Positions 1 through 8,807 of a stretch of 21,682 bases of DNA are shown here, piece by piece. Location of the stretch: NCBI GenBank assembly GCA_900766745.1, contig CAAFWR010000037.1, positions 1 through 21,682 of the forward strand. Reading direction: 5' to 3'. A program made the translations under genes and the position numbers. Origin of the DNA: Methanobacteriaceae archaeon. Its GTDB lineage: Archaea > Methanobacteriota > Methanobacteria > Methanobacteriales > Methanobacteriaceae. The notes under the pieces are model-generated. The model made no database searches, was not told the DNA's origin, and was given only the letters and a program-made list of their open reading frames with translations. How positions within the stretch are numbered: position 1 is the stretch's first letter; each line of letters opens with the position of its first letter.

Positions 1-24
1 CCCTACACGACGCTCTTCCGATCT
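1..24. other. Illumina TruSeq adapter remnant
   Basis: The first 24 bases, running from CCCTACACGA to TTCCGATCT, match the 3' end of the standard Illumina TruSeq read-1 adapter/primer. They are not genomic. Native sequence starts at about base 25, directly inside an open reading frame, so this is an untrimmed draft or metagenome contig end and the first gene is cut by it. Confidence 0.96.
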
Positions 25-25
25 A

Positions 26-979
26 GTTTATAAAAATTTTAAAACTTCCCAGTATATTATCGATATATATGCGGTCCTCTCCACTAATTTTGGTGACTTT
101 GGTGTTGTTGTTGAGTGTAATAACTATGATAAAGATTTTCCAGTAAGTATTGAGATAATTAAACACATGGAAAAGATTGCTGAAAGCATTAAAGCATCTA
201 AAATCGTTATTGTCTCTTCATCTTTTTTTACAGAACAGGCTATCAACTATGCTCTTAAAAAGAATGTTAAATTAGTTGATAGAAACGATTTACTTAACCT
301 TGTTAAAAGATATAAAAACGAGGATATCCCATCTAAAGAAGATTACTATCCTAATGAGAATAAAGAAGATTCTGAAGATGACGAATTTGATTCATATTAT
401 GAAGACGAATATGGAGACGAACCTCTTTATTATGATGACAATCACTATGAGGAAGACTACGGCGAATATGATGATGAGGATTATGAATATGATTACGATG
501 AATACTTCCCATCCCAATATGAAAGTGCTCCAATAGTTTATCAAAAGTCTCTTTATAGGCAGGATTTTGAGGATGAAGATCATGAATCAGGAATTTCAAA
601 ATTCTTCCAAAATATCCTAGTGAAAAAAGATACTGAAGCTTCTTCAGAAGGATTATTAAATAGAAATATTGGTGCTGTTTCTTCATTCGGTTCTAACGAA
701 GGCTCACAAGATTTGTTAGGTCTTATTAAACCATTATTGTCCAATGTAATAGTTTTAGCAATTCTAGTAGTTATTGTTACTTACATTATTTCATATCTTG
801 GTGGAGCTATATTTAAGTTAAATCATGGAATAATCAGCTCTTTTCAGATATTCTTCTCATTGATTTTAGCTTATGGATTCACTTACATCTTTGGTGATAA
901 GAATAGTGATGTTATTGTTAGAGGAACTTTCGTGTTCTTCATTTCATTAATCATATTAATAATCCTAATTTTAATCTAA
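26..979 (+). CDS. Mrr-like degenerate nuclease domain protein with acidic linker and three TM helices (5' partial)
   Basis: The frame is already open where the adapter ends, so the true start lies upstream; the ATG at 167 is internal (fragment residue 48). Fragment residues about 20-95 resemble the C-terminal half of an Mrr/restriction-endonuclease-like fold: a GVVVECNNY strand, a helix, an IVIVSSSFFTEQA strand-turn-helix and a final VKLVDRNDLL segment. The usual (E/Q)xK catalytic motif reads E30-C31-N32, with Asn in place of Lys, so cleavage activity is doubtful. Residues about 98-187 are extremely rich in Asp, Glu and Tyr. Three hydrophobic segments follow at about 237-259, 269-289 and 297-317, ending almost at the stop. 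The inferred topology is a cytosolic nuclease-like head tethered to the membrane. The stop overlaps the convergent downstream gene by 9 bp. The membrane and acidic regions are certain; the fold assignment is by pattern only. Confidence 0.72.
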   Translation, partial: VYKNFKTSQYIIDIYAVLSTNFGDFGVVVECNNYDKDFPVSIEIIKHMEKIAESIKASKIVIVSSSFFTEQAINYALKKNVKLVDRNDLLNLVKRYKNEDIPSKEDYYPNENKEDSEDDEFDSYYEDEYGDEPLYYDDNHYEEDYGEYDDEDYEYDYDEYFPSQYESAPIVYQKSLYRQDFEDEDHESGISKFFQNILVKKDTEASSEGLLNRNIGAVSSFGSNEGSQDLLGLIKPLLSNVIVLAILVVIVTYIISYLGGAIFKLNHGIISSFQIFFSLILAYGFTYIFGDKNSDVIVRGTFVFFISLIILIILILI

Positions 980-2041
980 ACTAACAGCTTTTTCTTTAAT
1001 GGCCAATAGAATTAATATTATTCCAAGTAAGTAGAATATCCAAATCATTATGTCTGTAGGGCCAGTTTCAATCCAGATTAATGTATGAATTAGTATTATT
1101 GAATATATGGCTATTCCAACTCCTTTTAATGACTTAGCTATTTTGTTCATTATTTTTAAAAACACACCTAGAAGTATCATTTGTACTGTAAGGCCTATTA
1201 TTCCAAAATCAAGAAATACTGGACCGAATATTGATGAGGTAAGGCATACATTATCTCCAAGCACATAATTTCCAACAAAGGTTCTAGGACTTCCTGATGA
1301 GAAAATCATCGAGAGAATATGGCCTTTTGTGGTTCCTCCTAATGGTATAATTCTTTCAAATACTTCTAATGTAAATCCTAAACGGTAAAAGATTAATTCG
1401 ACAGGGTTAAGCATCCAGTGCTGTGTAGCTATTGACTGGGAAGCAATATAACCAATAGCTATTCCTCCTATTATAATCAGAGCTATAAAAACAATTCCTA
1501 TTTTCCGGTTAATCTTTTTAAGATAGTAAAGGGTTATAAATACACTTCCAAGAACTCCAATTACTGATGTTCTATAGCCGTTTAATCCATAAACAAGGGC
1601 TCCTATTAAGACAAGGATCAGATATCTTTTTTTATAATTTCGCGCAATCAGAATGTTGATTGATGGTAAGAATAGTAAGTATGAGACTCTCCAAAGCATT
1701 GTTGTTGCATTTGACTTTAAAACACTGTCAAATAAAGGTATGCCTCCAAGCAATACTAAATTCAAACATTGTAGTCCAATAGCTATTATCACTATGGTAA
1801 GGACTATTTTTTCACTTAATATCTGTTTCAGTTCTATCTCTTTAACTTTAACTTTCTTTTTAACGATTATTGCACCAATAATAAATATCGCAACTGAATA
1901 TAAAACGATTAATATTACTGACAAATCTAGGGGGTCTTCAAATCTGTAATTTAAAGATCCGATATATCCCATTATTAAAAATAAGATTATTACGGCTCCT
2001 ACAATCCATGGTGAAAATAAGTCTATTTTTTTAAATTCCAT
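971..2041 (-). CDS. Polytopic membrane protein, oligosaccharide repeat-unit polymerase (Wzy-like) family
   Basis: Roughly ten hydrophobic segments span a protein of about 356-359 aa, with one long loop (about residues 204-272, numbered from the GTG) containing a GSPRTF element, plus an earlier GYRT motif at 158-161 at the start of a membrane helix. This layout fits Wzy/O-antigen-polymerase-like proteins, which join lipid-linked glycan repeats at the outer face of the membrane. Members are hard to recognise by sequence, so an unrelated polytopic protein is possible. The frame can begin at GTG 2050, ATG 2044 or ATG 2041; I chose 2041 because GTGGT then lies four bases upstream, the spacing used by other genes here. 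It begins within about 10 bases of the cfbB stop, indicating one transcript and coupled translation. The 3' end overlaps the first gene by 9 bp tail to tail. Confidence 0.6.
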   Translation of the reverse strand: MEFKKIDLFSPWIVGAVIILFLIMGYIGSLNYRFEDPLDLSVILIVLYSVAIFIIGAIIVKKKVKVKEIELKQILSEKIVLTIVIIAIGLQCLNLVLLGGIPLFDSVLKSNATTMLWRVSYLLFLPSINILIARNYKKRYLILVLIGALVYGLNGYRTSVIGVLGSVFITLYYLKKINRKIGIVFIALIIIGGIAIGYIASQSIATQHWMLNPVELIFYRLGFTLEVFERIIPLGGTTKGHILSMIFSSGSPRTFVGNYVLGDNVCLTSSIFGPVFLDFGIIGLTVQMILLGVFLKIMNKIAKSLKGVGIAIYSIILIHTLIWIETGPTDIMIWIFYLLGIILILLAIKEKAVSLD

Positions 2042-2051
2042 CATTACCACT

Positions 2052-3395
2052 TTATAGTTCTTTAGCAGAAATTGTTAAATTTCCTCCGAAATCAGGCATT
2101 GCTGCAACATGTGTGTGTACATAGCTTGCCAATGTATTTCGGCTCATAAATCCGTCTTGATTGTTATACGATCCTTTTCCACGAGTTATCTTGAAAGCTA
2201 GCTTATTTTGAAGATTATCAACTAAAACTTTTGAATAGTGGAATTCATGGCCGTTTATAACTTCTCCTTTTTTAGATATTATATTGTCCTTCTGAACTTC
2301 AGTTATTGTGTATTTAAGTGCCTGAACACGGTCTGTAAGTATGGATTTGTAAGGGTATATTCCACTCATCTTATCGTCGTGAATAGAATTCATAAGATAC
2401 ATCAGCCCTCCACATTCGGCAAATATTGGTCTATCAGCTAAATGGAAATCTTTAATGTCTTTAAGCATTGTTTTATTATTGGACAGTTCTTTTGAGAATA
2501 ATTCAGGGTATCCTCCACCGATATATATTCCATCGACATCTGGAAGGGATTCGTCTTTCAACGGTGAGAAATATTCTATTTTAGCCTTATTTGCTTCTAA
2601 CGATTCAATGTTTTCCTTATAATAGAAATTAAAAACTTCATCATAAGCTACTCCAATTTTCACTTTCTCTTTGTTAAGTTTGTTCCATATAGGCTCAAGA
2701 TTTGAATTGATTTTTGGAGCTTCTTTCATGATTTCCACAAGTCTGTCTAGATCTATCGATTGTTTTATTACCTCAGACCAGTTATTGATGTGGTTTATGG
2801 AATTTTCTCTTTCGACAGCTGGAACTAAACCTAAATGTCGTTGATCAATAGTTATTTTATCATTTCGCTCAATTCCACCAATTACCTCGACGTTGGTTAT
2901 CTCTTCAATTGAACGCTTGGTTTTAAGGTAGTGGTTTTTGTTTTTTACTTTGTTTAAAATAACTCCTGCAATATTGACTTCTTTATCCAGCTCTTTAAAC
3001 CCGAGTACAAGTGCAGCTGCACTTTTAACAAGGCTTCTGCTATTGATTATTAAAATTACTGGTGCATCTAGAGCTTTAGCAACTGATGCAGTACTTCCGA
3101 TATCATTTATAGAATCTATTCCTTCATAAAGGCCTCTTACACCTTCAATAATAGCTAAATCTTTATTTTCCATAGCTTTATTATAGGAATCTCTAATCTG
3201 GGACTGGCTCATAAAAAAAGAATCAAGGTTTCTTGATGTGTTTCCGGTAGCTAGAGTATGATAAGAAGGATCGATATAGTCAGGTCCAACTTTAAATGGT
3301 TGAACGTTGTACTTTTCACTAAGCGCCTTCATAATTCCAGTTGAAATTGTAGTTTTTCCAACGGCACTTCCAGTTCCAGCTAATATAATTCGCAT
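2052..3395 (-). CDS. cfbB: Ni-sirohydrochlorin / cobyrinate a,c-diamide synthase
   Basis: ATP- and glutamine-dependent amidation of the a and c acetate side chains of a tetrapyrrole. In methanogens this is the CfbB step of coenzyme F430 synthesis; the homologous CobB/CbiA step belongs to cobamide synthesis, and sequence reading alone does not separate them. The 447-aa protein has an N-terminal P-loop (GTGSAVGKT, residues 7-15), the KVGPDYIDP element at 35-43, and a C-terminal class I glutamine amidotransferase domain with nucleophile Cys328 in AECGG and His427/His429 in SYVHTH. Length is normal for the family. The ATG has no Shine-Dalgarno sequence, but a TATA-like box lies about 28 bases upstream, which suggests a leaderless mRNA. 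The Wzy-like gene follows directly. CobT, another cofactor gene, is encoded about 13 kb away in the same window. Confidence 0.9.
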   Translation of the reverse strand: MRIILAGTGSAVGKTTISTGIMKALSEKYNVQPFKVGPDYIDPSYHTLATGNTSRNLDSFFMSQSQIRDSYNKAMENKDLAIIEGVRGLYEGIDSINDIGSTASVAKALDAPVILIINSRSLVKSAAALVLGFKELDKEVNIAGVILNKVKNKNHYLKTKRSIEEITNVEVIGGIERNDKITIDQRHLGLVPAVERENSINHINNWSEVIKQSIDLDRLVEIMKEAPKINSNLEPIWNKLNKEKVKIGVAYDEVFNFYYKENIESLEANKAKIEYFSPLKDESLPDVDGIYIGGGYPELFSKELSNNKTMLKDIKDFHLADRPIFAECGGLMYLMNSIHDDKMSGIYPYKSILTDRVQALKYTITEVQKDNIISKKGEVINGHEFHYSKVLVDNLQNKLAFKITRGKGSYNNQDGFMSRNTLASYVHTHVAAMPDFGGNLTISAKEL

Positions 3396-3419
3396 ATTAT
3401 TTCATATTATTATAATAAT

Positions 3420-3427
3420 ATATATTA
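3420..3427 (-). promoter_or_regulatory. TATA box for cfbB, probable leaderless promoter
   Basis: On the minus strand TAATATAT lies at -32 to -25 relative to the cfbB ATG, the distance expected if transcription starts at the start codon. No ribosome binding site precedes the ATG. The surrounding DNA is almost pure A/T, so the exact box is uncertain. The rest of the 288-base gap (3396-3683) to the coiled-coil gene shows no other feature I can support. Confidence 0.4.
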
Positions 3428-3683
3428 TTTTATAAAACGGAATTTTATTCAATATAAAACCATCAATTCATCAATTTTTTATTTATCGAATCCTCAGGGT
3501 TAACCATAATTATTTTATATATTCATAGTTAATCTAGCATTTTAATTATAGTGATTTACATTTATTTTACACTTACATCTTTTACAAATAATTTTAAGTA
3601 TTGAGATACACATAAAAAACTAGCATAAATTTTAGAAACAATAATATTAAATAAAATACAAAATAGTTATTGAGGATTTTAAT

Positions 3684-5282
3684 ATGCGTGTTGCAAAAGG
3701 AACTATTAAGAAATATTCAAGAGAGTATAGTAGAACACTAAAAAGTGGTGAGAAGAAAAAATACAAAACAGAACAAATTCAAGCTACTATACCTAAACAA
3801 GAAAACATCTTTGAAAATGGTGAAAACGTCTTAATAATTTCTGAAAATGATAAAGATTTGCTTAACGATGATAATGACCAATTGTCGGCTTTAGAAATAG
3901 CTAACTACATTAACAGCAACACTATTGATTCTTTAACTGATGAAGTTGAAGCTAAAAACCAGGAAATCCAAGAACTTAAAGATATTTCTAAAAATCCTGA
4001 ATATATACACTTAAACATCCAATATGACGATTTAAAAGTAGAATATGATAACTTACTTGATTTGCACAATAATTTAAAATCAGAATCCTCAAAATTGCAA
4101 GACGATTTATTAAATGTTAATCAGGAACTGAAGGAGTCTAACGAAAGTCTTGAAAGCAAGTACAATGATTTGTCTGAAAGATCTTTAAAACTGGAAAAGG
4201 ATAATAAGGAATTGGAAGAGTCTAATGGCATACTTGAAAATGATTGTAAAAATTTAAATGAAGAGATTAATTCTCTTAATGCTTCAATTGATAGTTTAGA
4301 AATTACCATTCCGGATCTTCAAAGGGAAAATAGAGATTTGAGGGAAGACAACAATAGACTTCTTAATAAAAATCAGCAACTTAACACTAACTTCAACAAC
4401 TTAAAAAATAGTTCTATCCAGCATTCTCAAAGTCAAGAGGATAAATACGAATCACTTCTTAAGGAAAAAGAGTCTCTTGTTGAGAAAGTAAATGAACTTA
4501 ATAGGACTATTCAGAATAATAATGAAAAGTCAGAAGAGACTATAGATAGTCTTAAAGAATCTCATAGGAAAGTTTCTAGAAAATATGGTAAGCTTGAAGA
4601 GGATTTCTCAGAACTTGAAAATCAAAACAGTCTCTTAAAAAATACTATTAATGATCTGGAATTCAAGTTAAATAAAAACAACAATGAATTTAAAATTGAA
4701 AAAGAGTCTCTTGTTGAGAAGATAAATGAACTTAATAGGACTATTCAGAATAATAATGAAAAGTCAGAAGAGACTATAGATTATCTTAAAGAAAGTCGCA
4801 GGAAAGTTTCTAGAAAATGCGATAAGCTTGAAGAGGATTTTTCAGAACTTGAAAATCAAAACAATCTCTTAAAAAACAACATATCTGATCTTGAACTTAA
4901 ATTAAATAGAAACAATAATGATTTTACAAACGAGATAGAAAAGATTACGAAAGTATACTTAAGTGCTATTGAAAAAATTGAATATCTTGAAAATATCAAC
5001 TTAAAAGTTTTAGAAGAAAATGAGAAGTTTGTTGAGAATTTTAATAATAATGCAAACTTCGACGCTGACAAGATTGAAAAATTAACTGACTTGAACAATC
5101 AACTTGAAAATAAACTTAGTAGGATTTATAAAAATCATGAAGAGCTATCTAAGGAATATGATTATCTTGAAAAAGAGTATTATAATCTTTTAGAGAAATA
5201 TAATAAAATTTCTGCAAATAAAAAGCACAATGACTATTTGGCAGATAGATATAAACAGTTTATATTAAAAAAATCACATTAA
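3684..5282 (+). CDS. Long coiled-coil protein with basic N-terminal segment
   Basis: I do not recognise a named family. The 532-aa protein has no signal peptide or membrane helix, so it is probably cytosolic. Residues 1-60 form a basic, non-coiled segment (KKYSREYSRTLKSGEKKKYK) that could be a small folded or nucleic-acid-binding head; this is inference. From about residue 65 to 525 it is almost continuous heptad-type coiled coil rich in Glu, Lys, Asn, Leu and Ser, with repeated ELE/LEEDFSELENQN motifs. Residues 261-338 and 339-416 are a direct tandem duplication. The ATG at 3684 follows a GAGGA ribosome site by a normal spacing. The gene stands alone, divergent from cfbB, with its last 9 bases overlapping the convergent zinc-ribbon gene. 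A structural or chromosome/envelope-organising role is possible, but nothing in the sequence proves it. Confidence 0.8.
   Translation: MRVAKGTIKKYSREYSRTLKSGEKKKYKTEQIQATIPKQENIFENGENVLIISENDKDLLNDDNDQLSALEIANYINSNTIDSLTDEVEAKNQEIQELKDISKNPEYIHLNIQYDDLKVEYDNLLDLHNNLKSESSKLQDDLLNVNQELKESNESLESKYNDLSERSLKLEKDNKELEESNGILENDCKNLNEEINSLNASIDSLEITIPDLQRENRDLREDNNRLLNKNQQLNTNFNNLKNSSIQHSQSQEDKYESLLKEKESLVEKVNELNRTIQNNNEKSEETIDSLKESHRKVSRKYGKLEEDFSELENQNSLLKNTINDLEFKLNKNNNEFKIEKESLVEKINELNRTIQNNNEKSEETIDYLKESRRKVSRKCDKLEEDFSELENQNNLLKNNISDLELKLNRNNNDFTNEIEKITKVYLSAIEKIEYLENINLKVLEENEKFVENFNNNANFDADKIEKLTDLNNQLENKLSRIYKNHEELSKEYDYLEKEYYNLLEKYNKISANKKHNDYLADRYKQFILKKSH
4464..4931 (+). repeat. 234-bp tandem duplication inside the coiled-coil gene
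   Basis: Bases 4464-4697 and 4698-4931 are adjacent copies of one 78-codon unit. They share a 59-base exact match (4489-4547 with 4723-4781) and diverge steadily toward their 3' ends. The reading frame is kept. The period is 78 residues, one more than 11 heptads, so the copies are not in exact heptad register. Confidence 0.9.
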
Positions 5283-5558
5283 ATCTTCGTTTTCGTAGTC
5301 TGGTTCTTTGTACCAGCGTTTAAGGTTTGGTAAAAATCCTGTTGTTATTCCTGTAGCTTCTGTTTCTCTTAAATTAGGATTTTTTGCCATCATTTCTTTT
5401 GATTTTCTAACAATCATTTCATTAAGAGTTATGTCTGGTTCTGTAAATTCTCCATTTTCAAAACATTCGATGCAGTAATCCATATTTGGGCTGCCATCTT
5501 CATTTGTTCCATAATCTTTTTTTCCTATAGGTTTTCCACAAGAATTACAAAATCCCAT
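5274..5558 (-). CDS. Small putative zinc-ribbon protein
   Basis: A 94-aa protein with two CxxC pairs at Cys4/Cys7 (CNSC) and Cys29/Cys32 (CIEC), a treble-clef or zinc-ribbon pattern like the 'putative zinc ribbon domain' family (Zn_ribbon_2 type) found in many bacteria and methanogens. No catalytic function is known for the family. The C-terminal half (LNEMIVRKSKEMMAKNPNLR) looks helical. A ribosome site GAGAGGA precedes the ATG at 5558. It follows fae-hps on the same strand after about 50 bases, with a candidate terminator between them, and may be read from its own promoter or by readthrough. Its 3' end overlaps the coiled-coil gene by 9 bp. Confidence 0.8.
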   Translation of the reverse strand: MGFCNSCGKPIGKKDYGTNEDGSPNMDYCIECFENGEFTEPDITLNEMIVRKSKEMMAKNPNLRETEATGITTGFLPNLKRWYKEPDYENEDLM

Positions 5559-5574
5559 TTTTATTCCTCTCTTT

Positions 5575-5611
5575 TTTTAAAAAAATAAGTTTAAGGGTTT
5601 TTTATAACCCT
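5575..5611 (-). terminator. Candidate fae-hps terminator
   Basis: A six-base stem (AGGGTT 5594-5599 with AACCCT 5606-5611) overlaps the fae-hps stop codon. On the minus strand it is followed by a T-rich run at about 5577-5586, matching U-tract-driven archaeal termination. The stem is short, so the T-run carries most of the weight. Confidence 0.45.
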
Positions 5612-6848
5612 ATTGATTTTTAATGTCGACTTGTTCGTCTTCATCTAATGCAAGTCTCATATTATCTGGATCTGGTGGGAAGTGTGCAAGGAAGTCTTGT
5701 GCAGATCTTCTTACGTCTCTAGAACCGATAATATATCTTCCTGCAATAATAATGTCAGCACCTTTATCAAGAGCTTCTTCTACATTATCTGGAGTAATTC
5801 CTCCAGCTACAGCTACTAATCCATTGTTTATAATTTCTTTAATAGCTCTAATGTTACCCCATGCAGAGATATCGCTTGTATCTTCACCTTTTTCAGCAAG
5901 ATAAGTTTCTAAATCTACGTTTCTGTGTAATAATACTATATCAGGTTTTAAATCATCTGGAAGTGCAACTAATTTTTCTTCAAAGTCAGCTACATTCATC
6001 ATGTCTAAAATGGAGTAAATACCTTGTTTTTGGGTTTCTTGAATAGCTTTTGCAATTGATTCAACAGTTCCAAGTCCTGAAATAGCTACAGCGTCTGCAG
6101 TTTCATCAGCAGCCATCTTAACTTCTACACGTCCAACATCTAAAGTTTTCAAATCAGCAATAATAAATGCATCTGGACGTAGTGCTCTGATTTTTGACAC
6201 AACACCGACTCCAAATTTTTTAACAAGAGGGGTTCCTGCTTCAAGAAGAACTCTTTCTTTGTCTGGAAGGTCTTTTATGATTCTTTCCATTATGTCTAAG
6301 TTGTCTAAGTCAAGTGCAACTTGTAAATAAGGTGGAGACCAAAGTTTTTGTACTCTGAAGCCCATAATTGGATGAGTTCCACGGTCTTTTTCAGCAAGTA
6401 CTTTGTCAATTGATGGGTATCCTTCCATTGCTCTTTTAATAGCTAGTTTTGTTGCCCCATAATTGTATTGGTATATTTTCCTGTAGTCTTTTGCAGCTGG
6501 ATGGATAAATACGCTTACATTGATTACAATGTCGTCTACTATGTCTTTTGGAATGTATCCTTCTTCAACAGCATCTGCAACAGCTCTTCCTACAGCAGTT
6601 TGCGCTGGTCCAAATACTTTGCTTGCGCTGTCTAAATCATCTACAGTTACTTTTGGTATAATTAAAGTAGCAGGTTTTGTCATTAAGTTTGGTCTAATTA
6701 CAGTGGTTAAAGGTGTGTGTCCTACAGATAAATTTGATAATCCGTTAGCAAAAGCTTGACCTACTGGACCTTCCTTGTCCCCAATTACTAAATCGATGTG
6801 TGCTAATTCGTCACCGTCTCCAATGAGAGCTTCTCCTATATTGTACAT
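5610..6848 (-). CDS. fae-hps: Bifunctional formaldehyde-activating enzyme / 3-hexulose-6-phosphate synthase
   Basis: A fusion typical of methanogens. The Fae domain (residues 1 to about 165) condenses formaldehyde with tetrahydromethanopterin to methylene-H4MPT; His17 in DELAHIDLV is at the position of the proposed Fae catalytic residue. The Hps domain (about 170-390) belongs to the OMP decarboxylase superfamily, with the DLKTLD motif at 232-237 and the phosphate-binding VAGGITPDN and [10 protein letters not shown] loops near 346 and 367. It interconverts hexulose-6-phosphate with ribulose-5-phosphate plus formaldehyde. In methanogens the pair is thought to run toward pentose phosphate while recapturing the formaldehyde. 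A strong ribosome site AAGGAGGA lies six bases before the ATG. It follows thrS by 54 bases. The Fae product is the substrate of Mtd, encoded at 13347. Confidence 0.97.
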   Translation of the reverse strand: MYNIGEALIGDGDELAHIDLVIGDKEGPVGQAFANGLSNLSVGHTPLTTVIRPNLMTKPATLIIPKVTVDDLDSASKVFGPAQTAVGRAVADAVEEGYIPKDIVDDIVINVSVFIHPAAKDYRKIYQYNYGATKLAIKRAMEGYPSIDKVLAEKDRGTHPIMGFRVQKLWSPPYLQVALDLDNLDIMERIIKDLPDKERVLLEAGTPLVKKFGVGVVSKIRALRPDAFIIADLKTLDVGRVEVKMAADETADAVAISGLGTVESIAKAIQETQKQGIYSILDMMNVADFEEKLVALPDDLKPDIVLLHRNVDLETYLAEKGEDTSDISAWGNIRAIKEIINNGLVAVAGGITPDNVEEALDKGADIIIAGRYIIGSRDVRRSAQDFLAHFPPDPDNMRLALDEDEQVDIKNQ

Positions 6849-6902
6849 TAAGTTTCCTCCTTAAATATATTTCTTATCTTTATTTTTATTGATATATAAA
6901 AA

Positions 6903-8729
6903 TTATTGGAAGTTTATTCTTTTTGAGATGTCCTTTGGTAAAGGTAATTTTCTATGTGGCATTCCTTTGGTTGCCTCTTTTACAGCTTCTATTAATTCTT
7001 CAACAGTCATATCGACTTTAGTGTTATTTTCACGAATGGTTACAGTGAGGTTTCCTGATTCCATTTCATTGTCTCCTACAACAAAGGTATATGGAATCCA
7101 TTCAGTAGCAGCATTTCTTATTTTCTTACCTACACTTTCATCTCTGTCATCTACATCTACACGAATGTCTGCATTGAATATTTTTTCAGCTAATTCGTTT
7201 GCGTATTCTTCGTGTTTTTCTCCAACAGTTATTACACGAACTTGAATTGGACTTAACCATGTTGGTAACATTGGTGGTTTTTCATCTATTTCGATAGCTG
7301 TTTTTTCAAGTAAACTGCAGATAACTCTTTCAATACTTCCAGTTGGTGAGCAGTGAAGAATAACCGGATTATGTTCTTCTCCATCTTCTCCAAGATAGGT
7401 AATGTCAAATCTTTTAGCACTTTCAACATCAAGTTGAACTGTTGGGTTTTCTATTGGTCTTCCAAGGAAGTCAATAGCTGCAAAGTCTACTTTACAATCC
7501 CAGTAGTGTTTTCTTTCAGGTAAGATCTCAAGTAATAATGGTTTTCCAATTTTTTCACTAATGCTGTATACCCACTCTTCATTTTCATCGAAGAATTGTT
7601 TTGTAGCTCTAAATATAACTTCATAGTTAACGTCAAGGTCTATTCCGGTTTGGATACACATGTCTGTCTGTTTTGAGAATTCTTCTAAACATGCAGGAAT
7701 ATCTGCACAGAAACTGTGGAAATCAGGCATTGTAAATGCTCTCAATCTTTTAAGACCTACCACTTCACCTTTTTTCTCGAAACGGAAACTGTAAGTTGAG
7801 AGTTCATATAATTTGGCTGGAAGGTTTTTCCAGGTTAAAAATGAGTCTGCCATTACTCTGAATGCTCCAAAACAGCATGCGAATCTAAGCATTAGATTCT
7901 TTTTGGTATCTGTTCTATACTGTCTTTCACCAAATTTAGCTGCATGAACGTTAATTGCTTCATTGTCTAAATCATAGAATATTGGAGTTTCAATAGGCAT
8001 TGCACCTTGTTCCACTACTAAATTGTAGATATAATCAGAAAGTAAATCTCTTACGAGGCGTCCTTTAGGGAACCATTTAAGATTACCAACATCAGATGCT
8101 ATTTCATAGTCACATATTTCTTTTTCTCTCATTAATTTAACGTGTGGAGGTTCTCCTTCATCTGATGATCCTTCACCAAGTTCGTATTTTATAAGTTTTT
8201 CAAACTGACTATTATCAGTTTCAAAACCATCAATATCTAATACTTTATTTCCATCAAGAATAGACCATGTGGAAGGTTTTTTATCTTCTTTTTCCTCTTC
8301 CTCATCTTCTGCTGTAATGGTTCTTGAAAGTTCACTTAAAGGATGACCTTTACAGGAGATTTCAAATGATTTATACCATCCAAATGGAACACGTTTAACA
8401 TTTAATCCTTCATCTAAAAGTGCGCTTTCTGCATCTTCTAAGACTTTAACAGCTATCTTTGGAGAACCTAGTGAAGATGATAAATGAGCATAAGGATATA
8501 AAACAATATTTTCAGCTTTGACTTGTTCGTTAGCTTTTTTAACTTCTTTAACTAAATTTCTTACAATTGCATCTGGATTTTTTTCATCATCTTTCTCAAC
8601 AGCAGTAAAAACAACTAAGGATTCATCAAAAGCACCAGATTTCTTTGCTTCTTCAATATCCTCGGCTACTGGAGTTTTATTCTTAACATTATAATTTAAA
8701 TAATCAGAATGGATAAGTAAAATTCTCAT
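6903..8729 (-). CDS. thrS: Threonyl-tRNA synthetase, archaeal type
   Basis: Charges tRNA-Thr in the cytosol. The 608-aa protein starts with the archaeal D-aminoacyl-deacylase-like editing domain (residues 1 to about 140, beginning [10 protein letters not shown]), not the bacterial TGS/editing pair. The class II catalytic core follows at about 200-485: motif 2 around residues 313-335, zinc ligands likely at Cys285 or Cys286, His338 (DFHSFC) and His459 (ILHC), and motif 3 SPTGSIERV at 461-469. The anticodon-binding domain occupies about 490-608. An acidic linker at 141-150 ([10 protein letters not shown]) joins the editing domain to the core. A GGTGGT ribosome site lies five bases before the ATG. 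Complete and of normal length. Confidence 0.98.
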   Translation of the reverse strand: MRILLIHSDYLNYNVKNKTPVAEDIEEAKKSGAFDESLVVFTAVEKDDEKNPDAIVRNLVKEVKKANEQVKAENIVLYPYAHLSSSLGSPKIAVKVLEDAESALLDEGLNVKRVPFGWYKSFEISCKGHPLSELSRTITAEDEEEEKEDKKPSTWSILDGNKVLDIDGFETDNSQFEKLIKYELGEGSSDEGEPPHVKLMREKEICDYEIASDVGNLKWFPKGRLVRDLLSDYIYNLVVEQGAMPIETPIFYDLDNEAINVHAAKFGERQYRTDTKKNLMLRFACCFGAFRVMADSFLTWKNLPAKLYELSTYSFRFEKKGEVVGLKRLRAFTMPDFHSFCADIPACLEEFSKQTDMCIQTGIDLDVNYEVIFRATKQFFDENEEWVYSISEKIGKPLLLEILPERKHYWDCKVDFAAIDFLGRPIENPTVQLDVESAKRFDITYLGEDGEEHNPVILHCSPTGSIERVICSLLEKTAIEIDEKPPMLPTWLSPIQVRVITVGEKHEEYANELAEKIFNADIRVDVDDRDESVGKKIRNAATEWIPYTFVVGDNEMESGNLTVTIRENNTKVDMTVEELIEAVKEATKGMPHRKLPLPKDISKRINFQ

Positions 8730-8761
8730 TAATAACCACCATAATACTATTTTTTGTCAGT

Positions 8762-8787
8762 TGTATTATATAATATTTATAATAAAT
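8762..8787. promoter_or_regulatory. Shared TATA-rich core of the divergent thrS / flavoprotein promoters
   Basis: The 78-base gap between the divergent starts contains overlapping TATA-like elements (TTATATAATA and TTTATAATAAAT). Positions suit a minus-strand start near 8740 for thrS and a plus-strand start near 8800 for the flavoprotein gene. The two polymerases would compete for the same short region. Exact boxes cannot be fixed by eye. Confidence 0.4.
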
Positions 8788-8807
8788 AATATTAAATAGT
8801 GATTTAG

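Noticed and set aside
276..686. Overlapping frames on both strands across the acidic linker
   Set aside because: They are Met/Ile/His-rich or His-rich readings of the GAT/GAA/TAT codons of the acidic region, with no start signals.
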